The notes beneath the pieces were generated by a model. It was not told the DNA's origin, made no database searches, and saw nothing but the letters and a program-made list of their open reading frames with translations. From HNR sp040400085 (lineage in GTDB: Bacteria > Actinomycetota > Actinomycetes > Actinomycetales > Microbacteriaceae), in assembly GCA_040400085.1 (NCBI GenBank), contig JBBAQX010000001.1:124001-188000 (forward strand): DNA of 64,000 bases. Direction: 5' to 3'. This document shows positions 15,139-21,738 of the stretch, piece by piece; position 1 is the first letter of the stretch; each line of letters starts with the position of its first letter. Made by a program: the position numbers and the translations under genes.

Positions 15139-15594
15139 ATGAACAAGCAAGCCTTGCTCGAACTTCAAGAACGGTGTCACCAGGCAAGTCTGATGGGGGC
15201 GCAAATTGGCAGGGCTGCCGGTTACTGTCAGGAACTTGGCGAAATGGTGGGAGACAAGGTGACGTGTGCTTGCCCTGTGGGGGACACGTCTCCGGGTCAC
15301 CTTCTGCACCTACTGGATATGGCTCTCAATCTCAAGGAAGGGACTACTGCCTCGCCTAAGCAGAAATTCGCAAAGGGACCCTCTACGCTAGAGAAGATCA
15401 GGAAGGCCAAGCAGGAAATGCCTGCACCTTCCGGTACGGATAACTTACCTCCCCAGGATTGCAGCAGGGCGTCTCGGGTCTTTGGCCCCAGAACACCATC
15501 AACACTCAACCCTGCTGCCCCTTGGAATAGCTTGATCGCTTGTACTGTCTTTCGCCCCATCTTGTTGTCTATCCCCGCCGGACCTAGATCGTAG
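15139..15594 (+). CDS. Unknown small protein, C-terminus doubtful
   Basis: ATG at 15139. The first 95 residues look genuine: a helix MNKQALLELQERCHQASL, a short Cys pair (TCACP) and a basic end (STLEKIRKAKQE). From about 15440 the frame runs antisense through the lysozyme-like gene and loses protein-like composition. A TAA in another frame at about 15450 may mark the natural end. Confidence 0.45.
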   Translation: MNKQALLELQERCHQASLMGAQIGRAAGYCQELGEMVGDKVTCACPVGDTSPGHLLHLLDMALNLKEGTTASPKQKFAKGPSTLEKIRKAKQEMPAPSGTDNLPPQDCSRASRVFGPRTPSTLNPAAPWNSLIACTVFRPILLSIPAGPRS

Positions 15595-16553
15595 CCCAAG
15601 GCTACGAGAGCTTTTTGGAAGTCCGCCACGGTGGTCAAGATTGGGGCTTCGTCGTTTGGATCGATGCCAAAAGAGATTTTCCATGCCTTGAGGTCTTTGG
15701 CGAAGTCGGGTAGGTCTACGCCGTAGAGGGACTCGATAACCGGGCGGATCTTGTCGTAACGACCGGGATAGATCGCTATCTGAGGACCGAACACCAGGGC
15801 TTGCAGGACCACCTGGCACCACTCGGGGGACCACTTCTTCAAGCTTGGGTTAGCCTTCATGGCGGAGATCAGTCCGTTGTAGGCATGGACCGAGTTGTTC
15901 GCGGCGTAGGAGGTGTAGGCTGACCTCAGAGCCCCAACCCAACCCTCGCTTGGGAGGTCCTTCTCCCCAAAGAGAATGGTGCTTGCCTCTTTCCAGGCAA
16001 AGCCCTTGAGCTTGGGTAGGGTGAACTGCTTCTGAAGCTCAATGGCTTCTTCCTGCTGTAGGACGTTGGCTACCGAGGCCACCCAAAGCTTTGCGTGTTG
16101 GGCTTCGTCCGTGTCCGAAGTCCAACCCTTGAGCAGACCGCTGGCACCGTCGAAGAACAAGTCCCTCTGGTTCTCGGCGGTACCCACCTCCACACCTCCC
16201 GGGAGATGGAAGCGCCAAACCCCGACACGGTTGGGCTCAAAGGTTGCGTGGCTCGCTTCCAAGGCAGGGCGAAGAGGTTCCAACAGGGCCTTGTTGTTGT
16301 TCCCGATGTAGCCCAGCAGGGAAGAGACACTGAAGTAGCCTTCGCAGAATTGGATGCTCCCGGCAGTGAAGATACACCTGTCATAAGCTTGGGTGGCATC
16401 CCACTTCCCCCCCTCCGTCTGGCAAACGACGGCCAGCATCTTCTCTGCTTCGGTCTTGGGCCCCCCCGGGAAAGAGACCTTCTTGGACCCCCAATACACA
16501 GGGCCCGACCATTGTTCGTACTTACCCCAACCTACATCCTGGACTGTGACCAT
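15297..16553 (-). CDS. Lysozyme/transglycosylase-like protein with peptidoglycan-binding domain
   Basis: 418 residues from ATG 16553. The N-terminal domain has VCQTEGGKWDATQAYDRC, with the Glu placed as in glucosaminidase or lysozyme folds, followed by TAGSIQFCEGYF. Residues about 310-375 form a PG_binding_1 domain (DFQKALVALGYDLG, AIKLFQGAAGLSVDGVLG). Together they indicate a cell-wall hydrolase distinct from the M15 endolysin; tail-associated or lysis use cannot be distinguished. The last 40 residues lie beyond the domain and overlap the convergent gene at 15139-15594. The start is preceded by a GAGGTACCTC palindrome. Confidence 0.7.
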   Translation of the reverse strand: MVTVQDVGWGKYEQWSGPVYWGSKKVSFPGGPKTEAEKMLAVVCQTEGGKWDATQAYDRCIFTAGSIQFCEGYFSVSSLLGYIGNNNKALLEPLRPALEASHATFEPNRVGVWRFHLPGGVEVGTAENQRDLFFDGASGLLKGWTSDTDEAQHAKLWVASVANVLQQEEAIELQKQFTLPKLKGFAWKEASTILFGEKDLPSEGWVGALRSAYTSYAANNSVHAYNGLISAMKANPSLKKWSPEWCQVVLQALVFGPQIAIYPGRYDKIRPVIESLYGVDLPDFAKDLKAWKISFGIDPNDEAPILTTVADFQKALVALGYDLGPAGIDNKMGRKTVQAIKLFQGAAGLSVDGVLGPKTRDALLQSWGGKLSVPEGAGISCLAFLIFSSVEGPFANFCLGEAVVPSLRLRAISSRCRR

Positions 16554-16617
16554 GGAGGTACCTCTGAAAGAGGCCCCTGGCAAAAGGCTATTTTTATTTT
16601 ATCCTCTAGGGAGACCT
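16554..16617. promoter_or_regulatory. Divergent intergenic spacer with AT-rich tract
   Basis: This 64-bp spacer between the divergent starts at 16553 and 16618 contains TATTTTTATTTTAT, one of the most AT-rich tracts in the window, and the palindrome GAGGTACCTC next to 16553. It probably carries promoters for both directions, but no copy of the YTAAAN-N15-CGTAGAG motif is present. Confidence 0.4.
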
Positions 16618-17052
16618 ATGCCTTCTTCAGATGCCCTTGAGCAAGCCATGGAGCGTGAAATGGCAGCCCAAGGCTTCTCTTTGGAGGACATGCGAGAAGT
16701 CTTCTTGGCTCAACGTCGGGCTGCACTCCGGGTAAATGGTACTGTCCGGGAGCGCCGGATTGACTCCAGCCTGGCCACCGCCAACATCTCCGAGACACGG
16801 CGCCAGTTGAGGCTAGCCAGCCTTCGCCTCCATCAAGGCCAACCCGCGGACCTCCCCATCACGCTACGCCGGATGAATGGCAACCCCAGGATCTCGGCTG
16901 ACCCCTTCCAAGAGGAAGCTCCCCCCCAGGGAACCCCCCTGACCATCCAAGTAGAGCCCCCTCCCGTGGAGGCTGAACCTGAGTACCCCTCAACCCCCGG
17001 GCCGACAGACAGGTACAGCCGGATAGGCTGGGGTCTCTTAGAGCGTCACTGA
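16618..17052 (+). CDS. Unknown protein (144 aa)
   Basis: ATG 16618 with AGGGAG upstream. The first half is helical and arginine-rich (EREMAAQGFSLEDMREVFLA, TRRQLRLASLRLHQG); the second half is proline-rich and probably unstructured. No domain recognised. It is a single plus-strand gene between minus-strand blocks and ends at a hairpin terminator. Confidence 0.6.
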   Translation: MPSSDALEQAMEREMAAQGFSLEDMREVFLAQRRAALRVNGTVRERRIDSSLATANISETRRQLRLASLRLHQGQPADLPITLRRMNGNPRISADPFQEEAPPQGTPLTIQVEPPPVEAEPEYPSTPGPTDRYSRIGWGLLERH

Positions 17053-17070
17053 CCCCTCCCAGAAACTTAT

Positions 17071-17091
17071 GGGATTGGGTAGACCAATCCC
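17071..17091. terminator. Hairpin between convergent genes
   Basis: GGGATTGG-GTAGA-CCAATCCC, an 8-bp perfect stem with a 5-nt loop, in the 95-bp gap between the plus-strand gene ending at 17052 and the minus-strand gene ending at 17148. A second palindrome, GATGCCGGCATC, lies at 17138-17149 over the minus-strand stop. Probably a two-way terminator although no T-run follows. Confidence 0.6.
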
Positions 17092-17147
17092 TACTACTTC
17101 GCTGATAGTCCATGCCCGTAGCTGTTCATGAATCCCGGATGCCGGCA

Positions 17148-17438
17148 TCAGAGGACTCCTTCCAAGATACGGATGAACCTGTTCATGGGTCGAAGGGAGG
17201 GGATAACGTGGGGCACGTAGCCTACCTCGGAAGACCCTGGGGCTGACGGCACATAGATCACAGCCCCCTCTTCAAGGTGAGCATACCCCGCGCTTTCCTC
17301 CAGGTCTTCCCTGGGAATAACCAGAGCATGAACAGCCCCCACGGCTGCCCCCATGCTCATGGTTTCTCTACGACCCACCTGGCGAAGAAAAGGTGTGGGT
17401 GGCGGTGCCAGAAGGATTGGCCTGTTCGCGGGGGGCAT
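17148..17438 (-). CDS. Small unknown protein (96 aa)
   Basis: ATG 17438; an internal ATG at residue 27 (MSMGAAVGAV) is an alternative start. The body is beta-rich (HALVIPREDLEE, GAVIYVPSAPG, VGYVPHVIPS). No domain recognised. It lies 30 bp after the serine-rich membrane protein. Confidence 0.5.
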   Translation of the reverse strand: MPPANRPILLAPPPTPFLRQVGRRETMSMGAAVGAVHALVIPREDLEESAGYAHLEEGAVIYVPSAPGSSEVGYVPHVIPSLRPMNRFIRILEGVL

Positions 17439-17468
17439 ACCTAGTGGGTAGCATAGGTGCCCCCGAAG

Positions 17469-18068
17469 TCACCAGTCCGAAGAAGAGCCGCCACCGCCCG
17501 AGTACCCCCCGCTGCTATCCGAAGACGAGTAGCTGGGGGTGCTGTCATAGGAGGGCGCCGTGTAGCTGGAGCTACTGTCCGATGTTGAAGGGGCTGAGTA
17601 GCTGCTATCCGATGCCGAGGGTGCCGTGTAACTGCTGTCCGAAGTGGGCGAGGAGGGGGGCTTGCTATCGTAAGCTGGCGGAGGGCTAGACGAGTCACTA
17701 CCCCCGAAGGGGAAAGAGGACATGCCAGAGGTATCCAGACCATCCGAGGGGAAAGAGAAACCCCCCATGTCCATCTCCATTTCCACCGTCGTCTGAACAA
17801 CTTCAGACGACCCCTCCCCCCGGGAGACCCTGGTGGTCTTCATCACCATGGAGGGCTTTGAAGAGCCCTTCATTGAAGAGAGCACCTTCTGCTCTTTGGC
17901 AGCCTGGGCCTGAACCTCTGCCCGGTGGGCTGCCTGATGCCTGAACGTCCGGTGAAACTCATCCTCAAGTCGAGCTTCGGCTTCTTCTTGCTGACGCCGC
18001 TGATCCCGGATGAAGATGTACGTGATGGCGGTAACCACCAAGGCAAGCAACAACAACAGCCATTCCAT
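17469..18068 (-). CDS. Membrane-anchored protein with serine-rich repeat tail
   Basis: 199 residues. N-terminal membrane helix (MEWLLLLLALVVTAITYIFI), then a charged helical stalk rich in E, R and Q, then a low-complexity C-terminal third made of repeats like SDSSYTAPSA, SDSSYSAPST and SYDSTPSYSS ending in a glycine run. The organisation (anchor, coiled coil, flexible tail) suggests a cell-surface or inner-membrane protein whose tail is exposed. No family assigned. Confidence 0.7.
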   Translation of the reverse strand: MEWLLLLLALVVTAITYIFIRDQRRQQEEAEARLEDEFHRTFRHQAAHRAEVQAQAAKEQKVLSSMKGSSKPSMVMKTTRVSRGEGSSEVVQTTVEMEMDMGGFSFPSDGLDTSGMSSFPFGGSDSSSPPPAYDSKPPSSPTSDSSYTAPSASDSSYSAPSTSDSSSSYTAPSYDSTPSYSSSDSSGGYSGGGGSSSDW

Positions 18069-18085
18069 TTGAATCCTTCTTTCGT

Positions 18086-18322
18086 TTACAGGTGCCGGGA
18101 AGCTTTACCCCGGAAGGCTCCCGTAGAGAGGTCTACGGTGATATTCCCAGCATACTCCGAGCGAGGCCCCACCACAATCTCTACAGCGAGGTCCACGGTC
18201 CCCGGACCCTCCCCGTAGAAGTCCAGGAGGACCCTGCCTTTCGAGCCATCCACCACGTAAGGGAGTTTCTTGGCCCGGATACGGACCAGGGCATCAGGGG
18301 AGAGGATCTTGGGGGACTTCAT
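18086..18322 (-). CDS. Small unknown beta-rich protein (78 aa)
   Basis: Reads as a compact beta protein (KLPYVVDGSKGRVLLDFYG, TVDLAVEIVVGPRSEY, NITVDLSTGAF). No domain recognised. It has its own predicted promoter 9 bp upstream of the ATG, overlapping the end of the preceding gene. Confidence 0.65.
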   Translation of the reverse strand: MKSPKILSPDALVRIRAKKLPYVVDGSKGRVLLDFYGEGPGTVDLAVEIVVGPRSEYAGNITVDLSTGAFRGKASRHL

Positions 18323-18331
18323 GGTACGGGC

Positions 18332-18359
18332 CTCTACGGGGTATAGGCGGTGTCTTTAA
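18332..18359 (-). promoter_or_regulatory. Putative promoter (YTAAAN-N15-CGTAGAG)
   Basis: TTAAAG, 15 bp, CGTAGAG, then 9 bp to the ATG at 18322. The spacer contains CTATACC. Lies over the last codons of the gene at 18334-18627. Confidence 0.65.
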
Positions 18360-18627
18360 GATCAACTTTACGGACAGGGCCCCGGCTTGAAGTCATGCTC
18401 TCTTTTTGCCGAACGTTGCCGTCAAAGGCCACGAAGTAGAGACGGCGCCCATCCTTCAAGGGGATACCGATGTGTGGGGAGTTATCCGAGGTGATATCCA
18501 CGAAAACCCCCCGAGGGGTGACCTCGACAACCCGGTGGCTGCTGACTCCCCTCCCCCAGGTCACCCAATCCCCAGGCTTGTAGTACCGTTGGAGTTTCTT
18601 CCGCAGGGCCCGGCTGAGGTTTTTCAC
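18334..18627 (-). CDS. Small unknown protein (97 aa)
   Basis: Start chosen at GTG 18627 because it overlaps the upstream TGA (GTGA); a TTG at 18633 is in frame two codons earlier. Basic N-terminus (MKNLSRALRKKLQRYY) followed by a small beta-barrel-like region (GDWVTWGRGVSSHRVVEV, GVFVDITSD, GRRLYFVAFDG). Possibly nucleic-acid binding, not proven. Confidence 0.65.
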   Translation of the reverse strand: MKNLSRALRKKLQRYYKPGDWVTWGRGVSSHRVVEVTPRGVFVDITSDNSPHIGIPLKDGRRLYFVAFDGNVRQKESMTSSRGPVRKVDLKDTAYTP

Positions 18628-18782
18628 TCCCAACCCCGGCAGACCTTCTTGCCTTCCTGGCGAACCTTGGTCTCCAGGGCTTTCTCAACCGCGTTGCAGC
18701 CACGGCGAGGGCCATGCCCGTGACGGATGTTGAACATCTTGTGACCCGAAACTTGACCCTGAGCCTTTTTACCCGTGGACAT
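18624..18782 (-). CDS. Very small basic protein (52 aa)
   Basis: 52 residues from ATG 18782, starting 14 bp inside the end of the zinc-ribbon gene and sharing GTGA with the next gene. Highly basic with several His and Cys (RHGHGPRRGCN, KKVCRGWE). Function unknown; the coupling to both neighbours supports it. Confidence 0.55.
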   Translation of the reverse strand: MSTGKKAQGQVSGHKMFNIRHGHGPRRGCNAVEKALETKVRQEGKKVCRGWE

Positions 18783-19059
18783 GATTGGCGCCTTCCTGAG
18801 TGATGTTGGAGCAGTTAGGGCAGAGAGGGATGCCCCATCCCGTGAAGCGGATACTCTCGAACGAAGTCTCGACCTTGCACTCCTCGCAAAACCAACCCGG
18901 AGGGGGGCAAGGCACCGTAGGAGACGAACCCGGGATCGTTGCCACCATGGCCTCCAGGTCAAGGTCCATGTTGATCTCGTCTTGGCACTTGGGGCACAGG
19001 TCAACAAGGTCCGTGACCTTCTCGAACAGGTCTTGGCAGCAGGGGCAGGCGGTGAACAT
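18769..19059 (-). CDS. Zinc-ribbon protein (96 aa)
   Basis: Four Cys-x2-Cys knuckles: CPCC near residue 5, CPKC at 22-25, CEEC at about 58 and CPNC at about 80, so two zinc ribbons in tandem separated by an acidic linker. Such small proteins often bind nucleic acid or RNA polymerase. It has its own predicted promoter with the ATG 6 bp after the -10-like box, and heads a run of three coupled small genes. Confidence 0.75.
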   Translation of the reverse strand: MFTACPCCQDLFEKVTDLVDLCPKCQDEINMDLDLEAMVATIPGSSPTVPCPPPGWFCEECKVETSFESIRFTGWGIPLCPNCSNITQEGANHVHG

Positions 19060-19065
19060 GGCTAT

Positions 19066-19093
19066 CTCTACGTACGTGGGATTCAGGGTTTAG
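19066..19093 (-). promoter_or_regulatory. Putative promoter (YTAAAN-N15-CGTAGAG)
   Basis: CTAAAC, 15 bp, CGTAGAG, then 6 bp (ATAGCC) to the ATG at 19059. Starts within the last codons of the gene at 19083-19571. Confidence 0.7.
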
Positions 19094-19571
19094 GACTTTT
19101 CTTGGCTTGCCGATGATTCGCGATCAACGTCCCCAAGTCCCCGCCCCCCAAGAGAACCTTGGCAGCCTCCACCATGGAACGAGCCCACTCATCGGTGATG
19201 GTATCCGCAGCCCGGCTGGGGCTGTTGTTCTTCGCTTCACCGCAGCCCCACCGGTAGACATCCGATCCGTGCTTGGTCCCCGCGTAAAACAGGACTTGTT
19301 CGAGGCGCACACAGAAAGCTTCCTTGGTGACCGCCCACATACGGGGACACCTGGCCATCTGCTCCAGGTCCCCCAAAGGGTCCAAGCTACCGTGGGGTAC
19401 ACCCTGACCCATGCTAGCGATTCTGGTTTCCGTGACCCGTCGCTGAGTCACAGCCCATCTAGCCTGTTCTTCCGGAGACAGAGGAGGCTTCTCCGGTTGG
19501 GGTGGACGAACCGCCTCAGGTGAAGGGAGATTCAAGGGAGCCGTCGTATTCGGAGTCAGATAGGGATTCAT
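19083..19571 (-). CDS. Unknown protein (162 aa)
   Basis: Proline-rich N-terminus, then helices with AFCVRLEQVLFYAGTKHGSD and TITDEWARSMVEAAKVLLGG, and a basic end. No domain recognised. The start overlaps the previous gene by 56 bp. Confidence 0.6.
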   Translation of the reverse strand: MNPYLTPNTTAPLNLPSPEAVRPPQPEKPPLSPEEQARWAVTQRRVTETRIASMGQGVPHGSLDPLGDLEQMARCPRMWAVTKEAFCVRLEQVLFYAGTKHGSDVYRWGCGEAKNNSPSRAADTITDEWARSMVEAAKVLLGGGDLGTLIANHRQAKKSPKP

Positions 19572-20154
19572 GTTGGGTTTCCCGATAGGGTCCTTCCAGG
19601 AGAACTCGGGCCATATCCAGGCCCATGCCGTACCACACAGGATCTTGCAAGCTCGTAGGTGTGGGGTCGTTCTCCCCTCGTTCTGGGGAGTAGCCAGCTA
19701 CAACCCCGGACTCAAAAGCCGCTATGCAAGACCTCTGGTCCCCGGGGATGTACCTTGCGGGTACCCCGAAGACTTCCTCGAAGATGTAGTAGAAGTCTCC
19801 CCGTTCCAAGTCCCGATGTATGGCCGGCTGGTGTCTGAGAAGCCATGCCCCGAAGGGGTCTACCGCCTGGCTCTGCCCGTTCAAAACAAAGCCATCCTCT
19901 GTCAAAAGGACCCCGTAGACCCCTGGCATGACAACGAGACCCTGAAGTCTGGCCCAGACAACAGCCTCCAGCATGGATTCCATGAAGGGGATAGGGTCTG
20001 GGGTTGGCGCCCACTTTCTCGCCTCAGGCTCACGCCAGCGCTCTTCTTCCAAGTAGTCTGCAATCGTCTCCCCTATCCAATGCACAACATTGACGATCAC
20101 AACAAGGGCCAAGGCTATGGCAATAAGGGCCAGGACGACTTTACCCGGAGTCAT
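19516..20154 (-). CDS. Single-pass membrane protein (212 aa)
   Basis: Start placed at ATG 20154, which puts one membrane helix (KVVLALIAIALALVVIVNVV) right at the N-terminus and an AGGGGGGG Shine-Dalgarno upstream; a GTG-type extension of 17 residues is less likely. The remainder is a soluble alpha/beta domain (VVWARLQGLVVMPGVYGVLL, FYYIFEEVFGVP). Eight bp after the upstream stop. Confidence 0.65.
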   Translation of the reverse strand: MTPGKVVLALIAIALALVVIVNVVHWIGETIADYLEEERWREPEARKWAPTPDPIPFMESMLEAVVWARLQGLVVMPGVYGVLLTEDGFVLNGQSQAVDPFGAWLLRHQPAIHRDLERGDFYYIFEEVFGVPARYIPGDQRSCIAAFESGVVAGYSPERGENDPTPTSLQDPVWYGMGLDMARVLLEGPYRETQHESLSDSEYDGSLESPFT

Positions 20155-20162
20155 AGCCCCCC

Positions 20163-20633
20163 CTACACCATGGGGGCTAAACTCGTCTTCTGAGCGTCTA
20201 GCCAACGGGCAATCTCTGAGACGGCCCGCCGGTCATCGCAGAACAAGGCTGAGAACAGCTTACCCAGGTCATCGTAGACCTTCGGCCCTGTCCCCGGGGT
20301 AGCTTCGGCAGCTATCCTGTAGCGAGGGTCGAGTATCCGGTACCCGTAGTTGCAACCCTCCCTCTCCGACACCACCAGGGTTGCCAGGTAGGACCCCGCA
20401 GAAAAGGGGGAGCCGTTGGTGGTCAGGTCCGAAGGGCAGACGACACCGTACGAACCGTAACGGTCTGCCGCCCACACCTCAAAAGGGATGACCCTCTTGT
20501 GGGTGTTGTCTGGCAGGTAGAAGACATCTACCTCCAACACTCTACAATCCAAGAAGGTGGAGGTCCCCCCTCCCGTCTTGCGGATCTTGGGAAGCAAGGC
20601 TTGCGCCCGGAAACTCAAATCTTCGATGGACAT
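20163..20633 (-). CDS. Unknown protein (156 aa)
   Basis: Alpha/beta protein with RVLEVDVFYLPDN, IPFEVWAADRYGSYGVV and a C-terminal helix around DDRRAVSEIARWLDA. No domain recognised. It has its own promoter, with the ATG 6 bp downstream of the -10-like box, and is followed by the membrane protein at 19516-20154. Confidence 0.65.
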   Translation of the reverse strand: MSIEDLSFRAQALLPKIRKTGGGTSTFLDCRVLEVDVFYLPDNTHKRVIPFEVWAADRYGSYGVVCPSDLTTNGSPFSAGSYLATLVVSEREGCNYGYRILDPRYRIAAEATPGTGPKVYDDLGKLFSALFCDDRRAVSEIARWLDAQKTSLAPMV

Positions 20634-20639
20634 GGGTTG

Positions 20640-20667
20640 CTCTACGTCCGGGGCCCACCGGAATTAG
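20640..20667 (-). promoter_or_regulatory. Putative promoter (CTAATT-N15-CGTAGAG)
   Basis: CTAATT, 15 bp, CGTAGAG, then 6 bp (CAACCC) to the ATG at 20633. The upstream box differs from YTAAAN in the last two positions; the spacing and downstream box are exact. Confidence 0.6.
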
Positions 20668-20927
20668 GACTCGCTTTTGATAGCCCGGTCGAGCCAAGCC
20701 AGAGAACCTTCCAAGGTCAGACCCTTCTGGTGGGTCTCCACAGACCCACCCCTCTGGCTTGAAGGTAGGACGTAAAGGAGGGCGCCTTCAAACCCATGCC
20801 GCAGGTTTCGGTCATGGGGCGCCAGGTCAAAGGCAAGGCCCATGAGAGACTTGGTGGGGTCTTCCTGGATAGCCTTGCGGGCTGCTTTCAGCATATCCAG
20901 GACCGTGGCGCACTTGGGGGTCGGCAT
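20664..20927 (-). CDS. Small unknown protein (87 aa)
   Basis: From ATG 20927 with GTAGGGGGGAC upstream. Helical, with VLDMLKAARKAIQEDPTKSL and LAWLDRAIKSES. No domain recognised; second in the run with 20944-21324. Confidence 0.6.
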   Translation of the reverse strand: MPTPKCATVLDMLKAARKAIQEDPTKSLMGLAFDLAPHDRNLRHGFEGALLYVLPSSQRGGSVETHQKGLTLEGSLAWLDRAIKSES

Positions 20928-20943
20928 GTCCCCCCTACACCGC

Positions 20944-21324
20944 CTACAGGGAAGAGGCGGGCTTACGTTGGGGCGGGTAGACCTTGTTCTTTTCCTTTCG
21001 GAAAGAAGCCAACACGCTAGCGGCTGACCTCTCCTTCTCGGATAGGATCTGCTCGTACTTTGCCAGGAACAGATCAATAGCTACATAGGGGTCCGCGGCG
21101 TACTGCTCCCGGTAAACCTTGGTCTTGTAGGGGGCCGGGTTGACGTGGGGGTTGTAGCCAGACTTCTGAACAGGGTGGCGATGAGCCACAACCCAGAAGT
21201 GACCCTGAATCTCGTTTCCTTGGGGGTCAACGGTGTCTATCCACTCCTGGGCCATGCTCAGGTCACCCCCCGTGGCCCGTTGAAGCTTGCACAGCAAAAG
21301 GTAGACGCTATCCAGGTCAGACAT
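20944..21324 (-). CDS. Unknown protein (126 aa)
   Basis: From ATG 21324 with GGAGG about 11 bp upstream and 4 bp after the previous stop. Includes IQGHFWVVAHRHPVQKSGY and a long helix with DLFLAKYEQILSEKERSAAS. No domain recognised. A longer in-frame extension upstream overlaps the neighbouring gene and is not supported. Confidence 0.6.
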   Translation of the reverse strand: MSDLDSVYLLLCKLQRATGGDLSMAQEWIDTVDPQGNEIQGHFWVVAHRHPVQKSGYNPHVNPAPYKTKVYREQYAADPYVAIDLFLAKYEQILSEKERSAASVLASFRKEKNKVYPPQRKPASSL

Positions 21325-21328
21325 GGAA

Positions 21329-21727
21329 TCAAAGCCTCCGGAGGGAAGAGGTAAGCGGGGGTTCCTTTGAGACGGTAGCCGCCGGTTCCGTGATGAGTCG
21401 CTCCAGGACAGCAGCCTCCTTGCCGAACGAGTTAAGCTTTTCGGTTGCCCGGTGAGCCTGGGTGACCAGGTGCTTATGTTCCTCTGCCAGGTACTTACGG
21501 ATAGCCATTCCAGGTGTTTCAGCCCCGGTCCAACCGCATTTCTTGTAGCTCCCATCTCCCTGGACGAGGGTGACGAACCACCGAAGCACCGTCATGTAAT
21601 CGTCCCGAGGGCTATCAGGGTCCGGGACCGCTACCTCCTCGTAGGTTAGCTGAGCCAGGTGCCCAGAAATGCGGCGTAGCTGTTCAAGAACTCTGGCCAG
21701 GTGTTTCAGGTCCAAGGAGTCGGGCAT
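21329..21727 (-). CDS. Unknown helical protein (132 aa)
   Basis: Mostly helical (LKHLARVLEQLRRISGHLAQ, YLAEEHKHLVTQAHRATEKL). It follows the VWA gene by 11 bp, with the VWA stop (GTG TAG) just upstream and an imperfect GGTGT...ACACC repeat over the spacer, so it may be cotranscribed with VWA. Function unknown. Confidence 0.6.
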   Translation of the reverse strand: MPDSLDLKHLARVLEQLRRISGHLAQLTYEEVAVPDPDSPRDDYMTVLRWFVTLVQGDGSYKKCGWTGAETPGMAIRKYLAEEHKHLVTQAHRATEKLNSFGKEAAVLERLITEPAATVSKEPPLTSSLRRL

Positions 21728-21738
21728 GGTGTGAAGCT

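Noticed and set aside
15378..15391. CTCTACG with symmetric surroundings inside the lysozyme-like/convergent overlap
   Set aside because: No TAAA box at the right distance; treated as chance.
16546..16562. GAGGTACCTC and other GGTACC/GGTTAACC palindromes beside ATG codons as operators
   Set aside because: Too short and too frequent in this composition to separate from chance.
17480..17700. Repeated short units that might be a CRISPR-like or DNA repeat array
   Set aside because: They encode the serine-rich repeats of a membrane protein in frame; no spacers of constant length.
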